Source of the DNA: Enchytraeus crypticus
Taxonomy: Eukaryota > Annelida > Clitellata > Enchytraeida > Enchytraeidae
DNA: 64,000 nucleotides
Reading direction: 5' to 3'
Assembly: GCA_905160935.1 (NCBI GenBank)
Contig: CAJHZI010000683.1
Coordinates: forward strand, 124,001 to 188,000
Shown here: positions 14,001 to 26,000 of the stretch, in pieces
How the letters are laid out: the number at the start of each line of letters is the position of its first letter
How positions within the stretch are numbered: position 1 is the stretch's first letter
Notes under the pieces: generated by a model
Told to the model about the DNA's origin: nothing
What the model saw: the letters and a program-made list of their open reading frames with translations, nothing else
Database searches by the model: none
Made by a program: the position numbers and the translations under genes

Positions 14001-17000
14001 AGCAATTTATTAAATCAATAGCTTACGAGACTTATCGATTTCTTACTGGTCTATCCAACAGACACAAGAAGTATGACTTACACTGTTAGCATCAACATAA
14101 AGGAATTATATTTAACAGCAAACTAACAAATGAGCATCACTAAACAACATATTAACAGCTATTTTATAAATTATACATTTACATTGAGTACTGTATTAAA
14201 GTAGCAGAAAATTAATTTAAAAATTAAGAACAAATATTAAACATTAAGGATCAACTGGAACAGACCTTGCTATTCTAAGAGCGGCGGCTATATTAGTCTG
14301 ACCCCCGAGCGGGGACAGCTGCCCAATGGCTGCAACGACCTCGTCCCTAGAGCGGTACCGGTTGAGCGGGAAGGCCACGCTCGCGTCCGTGCCGTACAGG
14401 ATGACGGACACCTGAGTAGCAGAGGGACCTATCGTGTAGGCCTCGATCAGCGTCTGAGCGAATGGGATGACGCTCTCGTTCCAGGAGTTCCCGGCAGTGG
14501 CGACTTTGCTGGAGCCGTGCAGGATTAGGAGAAGATCCAGGACTGCGGAACACTCCAGGGTCAAGGGCGCTACGGATTAGTTAATATACACAGTCATCGT
14601 CATCATCATCATTATCGTCCATTGAATCCCAATTTAACTAGGGTCGGGTTACTAATAGACTTCTACGACAAGTGCAGTCACCGGTTGGTCAATTCTTCAA
14701 ACAACCCGGACACAACAACACTAGATATCGCACGAAGTGTTAATGACTGGATTCCTGTAATTGAGCTTATAGCATAACCCGATAGCATTCCGGCTATTAA
14801 TGGGTCCAGGGTTCAAAATCTATGACATGATATTTGACGCTTAAAATCGTTTCTAGTTGTGATACACTCACAAAAAGACTGCGTTGCCTCAGAGAGTTAA
14901 AAGCTCAGCAGGATAAAATGTGTTTTGCAAAATGGAAGATAACCAAGTTTACGTTGAGGATAGAGCTATCTGTGCTACCACGCCGTGCTCCGAAACTCTC
15001 GTTGAGGATAGAGCTAACTGTAATATGCACTGGTATTCGGATAACAGTGGGTGGCCAAGTGTAAAATCCTAAAACTATGAATAAACAAAATTCTTTGGGA
15101 TACTTAATAGCACCAAGAATGCATCGAATATACCGATAATGAATGTCAATCTCAGGGACATGAGACGAAAAGGAGAGGTCGCAAAGTTAGATTTTGGATG
15201 TTTTTATAAAGGATTAATTAATTAGCTAAGTAATTAATTGCGAATGAAAACATACTACAAAATAAAACATAATACAAAACATAATACAAAACATAAGGTT
15301 CAGATATGTAATGACAGAGTAAATTAAACAAAATGAAAATAAATCACAGAAACAACATCGATTACCTGCGGACGTTGATAGACTGATCGAAGATGATTCT
15401 GGTGTCAGCGTTGTTGTTGTTGTCGTTGTTGCTGCTGTTGTTGAAGTGACCGTACTGCTGGATGGAACGGGAATTGAACTCGAAGTGGACGATGTTGAGG
15501 TCGAACTCGTTGACTCAGTTGAACTTGTAGTGCTCGAAGAAAAGGTTGAAGTACTTGGAGATGTACTTGATGGCGTACTGGTGCTGAATACGGTACTTGA
15601 TGATATACTTGTTGAAGTTAGTGTACTTGATAACGTACTGGTAATGATTGAGGTACTTGGTAGCGTAGTGGGAGTTGTAGAGGCACTAGTAGGCGTACTG
15701 GTACCTATTGAGGTACTTGATGATATACTTGTTGACACAGTAGTACTCGGTGGTGTACTTGTACTTACTGTTGTACTTGATAAAGTACTAGGACTGGTTG
15801 ACGTACTGGTACTTGCTGAATGACTACTACTCGTTGAAGGAAACGTCGAAGTACCGACACTCGAAGTGCTCTCACTACTGCTCGAAACTCCCAACGTACT
15901 ACTACTTATACTACTTACGGTACTACTCGAAACTCCCAAAGTACTCGACAAAATCGTGGACGACGGCGAAGCTTGCTGGGTGATGAGCAGATCTCCGCAG
16001 ATGTTGCTCATGAGGCTCCGGAGCACAGAGTTGAGAGCGGAGAACTGATCGACGTAGAAGAAATGCTGATCGGCCGGGGCACTCACCAGAGCCTCTAGCT
16101 GGGCGGAGTCAGTTTTGTTCGTCAGCCCGATGACGTAGAGCTCTATGTCAGCGGCCTTGGTTAGGTTAGCCTGAAGGACTGTATTGTTGGTCTCCAGGTT
16201 TGGAGTCCCGTCTGTTAGCATTATGGCTATCTTGCGAGCGTTTAGACGAGCTCCTTTCTCCGGTATGAACATCTGCGTTCTGTAGAACATTACAGCAAGG
16301 ACTTCGTAAAAAACCAAGAATTTAGCGACGACCCAATTAATTAATTAATTAACTAATTTTCCAGGTACATGTACATTACAGTTTTTAAAGCTACTACAGA
16401 ACAAACTTTTAATTATTAAATTGATAAGTTACAGATTGCCTGATTGCAAAGATATGAAAAGGAAAAATCTAGCTTCAATTACAAAATCGACGTTAAATTT
16501 AAATTTACTGCAAAAATAGCAACTAAATTTTGCTGTTGTTACTGACAAATTGGAGCACTATGGAACCAAAGGCATAAAATTCATGGATTTAAATAAGTAA
16601 AATATTGAACAAGTTTAGTGTTTAAATTCGCATTTTGGGTTCTCGAGATCTTCTAGTACGAAAAGAACCACTGAATCAGACAAGACTATTATCCGCATTA
16701 TTAGCATTATACTACTGCAGAACTAGAATATGTGTGCCTACAGTTCAATGTAGACCGCGAAACAACGTAGTAGGAGCTGAGCTCTCTAACCACTAAACAA
16801 CGGCAGTAAATCTAGTGATACTGAAAGAAAGAGAGAGAAAAAAAACATGATTTCTGAGGTAATTTCCCGTTGCCCTGATTAGGTTGTCCTTGCTGGATCT
16901 CACGACACGTGCAGTTAATGTTGGGTTTACTTTTAGTGTCCAGACAAAACGTCAGAACACATATACTATTTAACCGATAGTTCTATATGTGACATCATAT

Positions 17001-20000
17001 AATGAATAATATGTTAACTGAATCATTGTCAACGTCACTGACGTCATCATCTACTCCTACGTCATCAGCAATGCCTACGTCATCATCAGTAACTACAATA
17101 TGAAGAAACCATAACCCTATATAACTGATAATTCTATGTTCTAGTACATAATTTTCTTTCTATATAACTATTTTTCATGAAGAGGTCAGATCTAAAGTCA
17201 GACCTAAGTCTCAAAGTGGGGATTGGCTGGTGGTATAGTGTAGGACAGAGAGGATTGGATAAGGTCTATAAGTATCCCAACCCTAGTTGAACTGGGATTT
17301 TTGGGAGGATGATGATGATGATGATGCTGACGACGACGATGACGATGATGATGATGATGATGATAATGATGATAATGATGATGACGATGATGATGACGAC
17401 GACAAACTCAGACCTGGTCTGGCGCAGAGCATCAGCTATGTTCGTCTCGCCGCCCTCTATCTGCTGGTCCCTGATGGCTTGCTCGAGCTCGGCTCGGCTC
17501 ATGTGCTCGTTGAGGAAGAACGAGACTTTTGCCGTGCCGCTGAACTTGATGAGGCCTATGTGGGTGCCACTGGGGGCCACGGTGAAGACCCGGGCCACGG
17601 CCAGGCAGAAGTCGATGATGCTCACCTCCCAATTGTCATAACCCCCCTCCCCGTACACTATGCTCGTCGACTGGTCGAGAATCAACACGACGTCAGCCGG
17701 TAGTGGACAACTGAGCGCTGACAACGTTACAGCAACGATAGCATTCATCTAGAAATTGTGCAGGTAAAGCTATCTAAGTTAGAAAGAAGGGCAATCGTGT
17801 TGTGTGTTAGAGTTTATGTCTGGGACCTGAATATGGACGCCAATGATAACATTAGTATATGTGAAAATAAGTGCCGTATGAGGCGACTAAGTAATAACAT
17901 AACCGAAGAAAGCACCGGAAAACCAACAAAGAAGCCATATTTTCCCAAGCTGTAGGCTGCAGAAGGCATAGCTACACTTTTTTGAAGGGATTTTATTTTT
18001 GATCTATGGATTGGCCACTAGAACGCTTGAAACCAGACTCTGAGTATGAATATGTACCTTGGACCTGCCAATGAGCAGGACCCGGAGATAGAGAGATAAG
18101 TAGATATATAGATAGCGAGAGAGAGAGAGAGAGAAAGAAAGGGAGAGATAGAGGGGGAAAAGAGAGATTTTAAAACTACTAATTTCTTTAAAGAGTAACT
18201 TACAAATTGGGCCCGTAGTTGTAGTAGATAGAGAAGTACTAGAAGCTGGTAATGTACTTGTTGAGACAGTACTGGAAGAGCCTGATGAAGTACTCTCAGT
18301 AATTGGTGAAGTACTCTCAGTACTTGATGAAGTATTCTCTGCAGTATTGGCAGCAGTGGTCGACCAGAACGAGAGGGTACTCGACAGGGTCGTCAGTGGT
18401 CGACAAACGAGAGCTGTAAATGTGCTGATAATTTTCTGAAGATCCGTGAAGATCGGCGCCTGGATGTAGTGGGACTGCCAGGGATAGCTGCTGATTGCCT
18501 GTAGCTCTTCTTCGTTCACTTCCGGTGACACTCCGACGACGAAGATCTCGATGTTGTCAGCCTTGGCTAGATTGGCCTGAACCAAGGTGTCGTTGGGATT
18601 GTCTGACTGCCCGTCAGTGATGAGCACAGCTATGTGCCTGACACCACGCCGTGCTCCGAAACTCTCGTTGAACATCTGCACTCTAATGGGTTAGAAAAGC
18701 ACAGAGACACGATTAGTCAGTACATTCATTGAAGAAGGTTTGACGTTAGATTTCTCATTAAAAGACTTTCAGGAAAATATCGGTAAGTCCCTGTACTTTA
18801 ATGGGTCAGAAAGCACAGAGAGAAGATTAATCAGTATGTTCATCAAAGAAGGTTTCATGATAGATATCTCAACAAAAGGCTGTCAGGTAAATATTAATCA
18901 GACCAGGAGTCTGAAAGGCTAAAATTACTATTTATTATTTTTAAACGTTATTAAAGGTTTGCTATAAAGACATATACAACGACCGAAGAGACATCAAGGA
19001 AATAAGACAAAAAGATGACTAAATAGATAAACTGCAAGTTACAATAAAGATACGCCCAGAGATCTTACAGAACCTCATGAAATACACAGACATTACGTCT
19101 ATTAAATAGGGAACTACCTGGTAACTCTCAGGGCTTCTGATATATTCGTATCACCACCGTAGATATTCAAACTCTTAATAGCCAGGTCGACGCCCTGGTT
19201 GCTGTCGAACCTGTTGAGGAAGAAGCCCACGGTGGTGTCAGAGCTGAACTTAAGGACACCCACCCGGACACTGGCGGGAGAGATGGGTAAAGAGGCGACG
19301 AATGCAGATAGGAAGCCGAGGATGTAGGTGTACCACGTCTCGTAGTTGTTTGGAGGCGTAACGATACTTGTGGACTCGTCCAGAACGATTACAACATCGG
19401 CAGCCATCTGCTCGCAGTCTGCAAAATAAGATACACAGATATTGTGCTTCTGAGCGTGGTCAAATAATTTGTTAGGTTGTTGAATTGTAATTGTTAATGC
19501 ATAATTTACAAAAAGCTGTTTAATTTTAAGAGGACTAAGGTATTCATACTGATGCTATGGTGATCTATTAGGCTTACAAATGCGTGGGTTTTATTAGCTT
19601 TGTAAAGGTTTATCAGAATCAGAACAGGAAGTGAATTTAGTCCTTCCAGGCACTTCAAGGTTAATCGTCGTCGTCCACGTTGTCCCGGAGTTGTGGCAGA
19701 GAACGCATAGACCGTGCGGAGTTCGAATCCTGATCGCTGTCGACGTCGTTACCGGCATATTTCCATCAAGAAAATCTAGCCACTCAAAATGTAAAGCGAT
19801 ATGATCAATTTTTTAGATCTCAGAGATTTAGGGTGCAAGAAAGAGAAATCTACTTGTAGATTTATACAAACTCTAGTGAAATTAAAATATTTTAAATATC
19901 ACATATTTGATCCATTGGAGAGATTAATCCATTATTCATTTACTGATTCTGTGTACGTTCGAGATTTTACTCTCTGGTGAACTGAGCCCGCGAATGGTAC

Positions 20001-23000
20001 GCACAGCCCGGCGTAACTTGAAAATGTACACTAAATATGGAGAAATTATCATTCAGGTTGAAGTCCATCACTCTTAGAGCCACCTGTTTACAGATGTGTA
20101 AAGTGGGCTGATATACATGTAATATTTTAATTAAACTTGACTGGTAAAAGATATTCATGTACCTGCTAGGGACACCGTTGTGGTAGATTGCTGGACAGCT
20201 GTCGTAGCTGGAGATGATTGCTGGACAGCTGTCGTAGCTGGAGTTGACTGCTGGACAGCAGTCGTAGCTGGAGATGACTGCTGGACAGCTGTCGATGATT
20301 GCTGAACAGCTGTAGTAGCTGTTGATGACTGCTGGACAGCTGTCGTAGCTGGAGACGATTGATGGACAGATGTCGTATTTGGAGATGACTGCTCAGCAGC
20401 TGTCGTAGCTGGAGATGACTGCTGGACAGCTGTCGTAGCTGGAGATGACTGTGGAACAGCTGTCGTAGCTGGAAGTACCGATGTGGAAGATTGTTCTGAA
20501 CTTTCCGAGGGATTTTGCGGCAACGGAGTGGAAATAGTTTGACTGTTCGTCGTTTCAATCACGGAAGAGACAGTAGAGCTCATTCCAATGGTTGTGCTAT
20601 GAGCGGAGGACTCCATTACAGTGGTTCTTGTGGTTGATCGAACTTCTACGGTTGTAGAAACCGTGGTAGATTCAATCGCATTAGTATTGGTAATAGATGT
20701 AGCTTCAAATCCAACGGTTGTAGAGTTTGCAGTAGATTCAAAACCAATGGTTGTAGAGTTGACTGTAGATTCAAAACCAACGGTTATAGAACTAGGTGAA
20801 ACTCCCAATCCAACCGTCGTAATTTTTTCAGTCGATTCTAGTCGTGCATTAGTGGTAAAAGGAGTGGAGCTAAACTCAATCGCTGAAGAACCTTCTTGGA
20901 TATCTGTTTTATTAATCGTAGAAAATATCCCAAATGTCGTCTCTGTTAACCCTATTGTATTGGTACCGGAAATATTTTCAGAAGAAGCAGTAGTCGGATA
21001 CTCCACTTCAGAAAAGGTTTCCATTGGAGTTTGACTTGGCAGAGGAGTGAATCTTCGACTGAAGGTGGTAGAATGGATGCTGGAACTTGATACTTCTCCA
21101 GTTCCTTCAGATTCAGATGGAAGCGACGCAGAGCTTTCATCAGTTGTGGGAAACGGAGCGACGGTGGACAGTAGAGTGCTAAATAGACTGGCAGCTGTTG
21201 TGATGAGAGAGTTTAGAACAGTAGTCTCGAAGCTGCCTGGTACAGTAACCACGGTACTTTCCTCAGAGACAATGGGTTTCGAAACAGACGTTAGTTCAGT
21301 GACAACTAAAGTGGTGGTTACACCTGTTTCCTGTACGTTTCCACCTGGAGTAGATGTCTCGCCGGTGAGGAGTGGATTAGAGGTGGAAGAGCCAACAGTT
21401 TCAGATAAACTAATGGCTCTTACCGTGGTTGGTAAAAAAGAGGTGCTTGTAGAACCAAGTTCTGATAAAATTGAAGAAGTATATCCTTCTGCGGCCGGTG
21501 AATTAGGCAAAGTTGTTTCACCAGTTACAGGTTGATGTGCAACAGATGTTTCACCAGATACAGGTTGTTGTGCAGCTGTTGTTTCACCAGTTACAGGTTG
21601 TTGTGCAACAGTTGTTTCTCCAGTTACAGGCTGTTGTGCAACAGTTGTTTCACCAGTTACAGGATGTTGAGGAACAGTTGTTTCACCAGTTACCGGTTGT
21701 TGCGCAACAGTTGTAGCACCAGTTACAGGTTGTTGTGCAACAGTTGTTTCACCAGTTACAGGATGTTGAGCAACAGTTGTTTCACCAGTTACAGGTTGTT
21801 GAGCAACTGTTGTTTCGCCCGTTACAGGTTGTAATGCAACAGTTGTTTCACCAGTTACAGGATGTTGAGCAACAGTTGTTTCACCAGTTACAGGTAGTGG
21901 TGCAGCAGTTGTTTCACCAGTTACAGGTTGTTGAGCAGCAGTTGTTTCACCAGTTACAGGTTGCTGTTGAGCAGCTGTTGTTCCTCCAGTTACAGGCTGT
22001 TGTGCAACAGTTGTTTCACCTGTTACAGGTTGTTGCGCAACAGTTGTTGCACCAGTTACAGGTTGTTGCGCAGCAGTTGTTGCACCAGTTACAGGTTGTT
22101 GTGCAACAGTTGATTCACCAGTTACAGGTTGTTGTGCAGCAGTTGTTTCACCAGTTACAGGTTGCTGTTGAGCAGCTGTTGTTCCTCCAGTTACAGGCTG
22201 TTGTGCAACAGTTGTTTCACCTGTTACAGGTTGTTGCGCAACAGTTGTTGCACCAGTTACAGGCTGTTGTGCAACAGTCGTTTCACCAGTTACAGGATGT
22301 TCAGCAACAGTTGTTTCACCAGTTACAGGTTGTTGTGCAACAGTTGATTCACCAGTTACAGGATGTGGAGCAACAGTTGTTTCACCAGTTACAGGTTGTT
22401 GCGCAGCAGTTGTTGCACCAGTTACAGGTTGTTGTGCAACAGTGGTTCCACCAGTAGCAGGTTGTTGTGCAACAGTTGTTTCACCAGTTACAGGGTGTTG
22501 TTGAGCAGCTGTTGTTTCTCCAGTTACAGGCTGTTGTGCAACAGTGGTTTCACCAGTAGCAGGTTGTTGTGCAACAGTTGTTTCACCAGTTATAGGTTGT
22601 TGTTGAGCAGCTGTTGTTGCACCAGTTACCGGTTGTTGTGCCACAGTGGTTTCACCAGTTACAGGTTGTTGTTGAGCAGCTGTTGTTCCTCCAGTTACAG
22701 GCTGTTGAGCAACTGTTGTTTCACCAGTTACAGGTTGTTGAGCAACAGTTGTTTCTCCAGTTACAGGCTGTTGTGCAGCAGTTGTTTCACCAGTTACAGG
22801 ATGTTGAGCAACAGTTGTTGCACCAGTTACAGGTTGTTGTGCAACAGTTGTTTCACCAGTAACAGGTTGTAATGCAACAGTTGTTTCACCAGTTACAGGT
22901 TGTTGTGCAATAGTGGTTACACCAGTAACAGGTTGTTGTACAACAGTTGTTTCACCAGTTACAGGTTGTTGTTGAGCAGCTGTTGTTTCGCCAGTTACAG

Positions 23001-26000
23001 GTTGTTGAGCAAAAGTTGTTTCACCAGTTGCTGGTTTTGGTGCAACAGTTGTTCCACCAGTTACTGGTTGTTGAGCAACAGTTGTTTCACCAGTTACAGG
23101 TTGCTGTTGAGCCGCTGTTGTTTCTCTAGTTACAGGCTGTTGAGCAACTGTTGTTTCACCAGTTACAGGCTGTTGTGCAACAGTTGTTTCACCAGTTACA
23201 GGATGTTGTGCAACAGTTGATTCACCAGTTACAGAATTTTGAACAGCTGTTGTTTCACCAGTTACAGGTTGTTGTGCAACAGTTGTTTCACCAGTTACAG
23301 GATGTGGAGCAACAGTTGTTTCACCAGTTACATGTTGTTGTGCAATAGTGGTTACACCAGTAACAGGTTGTTGTACAACAGTTGTTTCACCAGTTACAGG
23401 TTGTTGTTGAGCAGCTGTTGTTTCTCCAGTGACAGGCTGTTGTGCAACAGTTGTTTCACCAGTTACAGGATGTGGAGCAACAGTTGTTTCACCAGTTACA
23501 GGTTGTTGCGCAGCAGTTGTTGCACCAGTTACAGGTTGTTGTGCAACAGTGGTTCCACCAGTAGCAGGTTGTTGTGCAACAGTTGTTTCACCAGTTAGCA
23601 GGGTGTTGTTGAGCAGCTGTTGTTTCTCCAGTTACAGGCTGTTGTGCAACAGTGGTTTCACCAGTAGCAGGTTGTTGTGCAACAGTTGTTTCACCAGTTA
23701 CAGGTTGTTGTTGAGCAGCTGTTGTTGCACCAGTTACAGGTTGTTGTGCCACAGTGGTTTCACCAGTTACAGGTTGTTGTTGAGCAGCTGTTGTTCCTCC
23801 AGTTACTGGCTGTTGTGCAACAGTTGTTTCACCTGTTACAGGTTGTTGCGCAACAGTTGTTGCACCAGTTACAGGTTGTTGTGCAACAGTCGTTTCACCA
23901 GTTACAGGATGTTCAGCAACAGTTGTTTCACCAGTTACTGGTCGTTGAGCAACAGTTGTTTCTCCCGTTACAGGTTGCTGTGCAACAGTTGTTTCACCAG
24001 TTACAGGTAGTGGTGCAGCAGTTGTTTCACCAGTTACAGGTTGTTGAGCAGCAGTTGTTTCACCAGTTACAGGTTGCTGTTGAGCAGCTGTTGTTCCTCC
24101 AGTTACAGGCTGTTGTGCAACAGTTGTTTCACCTGTTACAGGTTGTTGCGCAACAGTTGTTTCACCAGTTACAGGTTGTTGTGCAACAGTTGATTCACCA
24201 GTTACAGGATGTGGAGCAACAGTTGTTTCACCAGTTACAGGTTGTTGCGCAGCAGTTGTTGCACCAGTTACAGGTTGTTGTGCAACAGAGGTTCCACCAG
24301 TAGCAGGTTGTTGTGCAACAGTTGTTTCACCAGTTACAGGGTGTTGTTGAGCAGCTGTTGTTTCTCCAGTTACAGGCTGTTGTGCAACAGTGGTTTCACC
24401 AGTAGCAGGATGTTGTGCAACAGTTGTTTCACCAGTTATAGGTTGTTGTTGAGCAGCTGTTGTTGCACCAGTTACCGGTTGTTGTGCCACAGTGGCTTCA
24501 CCAGTTACAGGTTGTTGTTGAGCAGCTGTTGTTCCTCCAGTTACAGGCTGTTGTGCAACAGTTGTTTCACCTGTTACAGGTTGTTGCGCAACAGTTGTTG
24601 CACCAGTTACAGGTTGTTGCGCAGCAGTTGTTGCACCAGTTACAGGTTGTTGTGCAACAGTTGATTCACCAGTTACAGGTTGTTGAGCAGCAGTTGTTTC
24701 ACCAGTTACAGGTTGCTGTTGAGCAGCTGTTGTTCCTCCAGTTACAGGCTGTTGTGCAACAGTTGTTTCACCTGTTACAGGTTGTTGCGCAACAGTTGTT
24801 GCACCAGTTACAGGCTGTTGTGCAACAGTCGTTTCACCAGTTACAGGATGTTCAGCAACAGTTGTTTCACCAGTTACAGGTTGTTGTGCAACAGTTGTTT
24901 CACCAGTTACAGGTTGTTGTGCAATAGTGTTTACACCAGTTACAGGATGTTGAGCAACAGTTGTTTCACCAGTTACAGGTTGTTGTTGAGCAGCTGTTGT
25001 TTCACCAGTTACAGGTTGTTGTTGAGCAGCTGTTGTTTCTCCAGTGACAGGCTGTTGTGCAACAGTTGTTTCACCAGTTACAGGATGTGGAGCAACAGTT
25101 GTTTCACCAGTTACAGGTTGTTGCGCAGCAGTTGTTGCACCAGTTACAGGTTGTTGTGCAACAGTGGTTCCACCAGTAGCAGGTTGTTGTGCAACAGTTG
25201 TTTCACCAGTTACAGGGTGTTGTTGAGCAGCTGTTGTTTCTCCAGTTACAGGCTGTTGTGCAACAGTGGTTTCACCAGTAGCAGGTTGTTGTGCAACAGT
25301 TGTTTCACCAGTCATAGGTTGTTGTTGAGCAGCTGTTGTTGCACCAGTTACAGGTTGTTGTGCCACAGTGGTTTCACCAGTTACAGGTTGTTGTTGAGCT
25401 GCTGTTGTTCCTCCAGTTACAGGCTGTTGTGCAACAGTTGTTTCACCTGTTACAGGTTGTTGTGCAACAGTTGTTTCACCAGTTACAGGTTGTTGTGCAG
25501 CAGTCGTTTCACCAGTTACAGGATGTTCAGCAACAGTTGTTTCACCAGTTACTGGTCGTTGAGCAACAGTTGTTTCTCCCGTTACAGGTTGCTGTGCAAC
25601 AGTTGTTTCACCAGTTACAGGTAGTGGTGCAGCAGTTGTTTCACCAGTTACAGGTTGTTGAGCAGCAGTTGTTTCACCAGTTACAGGTTGCTGTTGAGCA
25701 GCTGTTGTTCCTCCAGTTACAGGCTGTTGTGCAACAGTTGTTTCACCTGTTACAGGTTGTTGCGCAACAGTTGTTGCACCAGTTACCGGTTGTTGTGCAA
25801 CAGTCGTTTCACCAGTTACAGGATGTTCAGCAACAGTTGTTTCACCAATTACAGGTTGTTGTGCAACAGTTGTTTCACCAGTTACAGGATGTGGAGCAAC
25901 AGTTGTTTCACCAGTTACAGGTTGTTGTTGAGCAGCTGTTGTTTCTCCAGTTACAGGCTGTTGTGCAACAGTTGTTTCACCAGTTACAGGTTGTTGTTGA

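Noticed and set aside
17432-17632. Alternative frames over exon 7 on both strands
   Set aside because: The region is GC-rich and open by composition. Only the frame with DQSTS and GGETNI continues the VWA domain.
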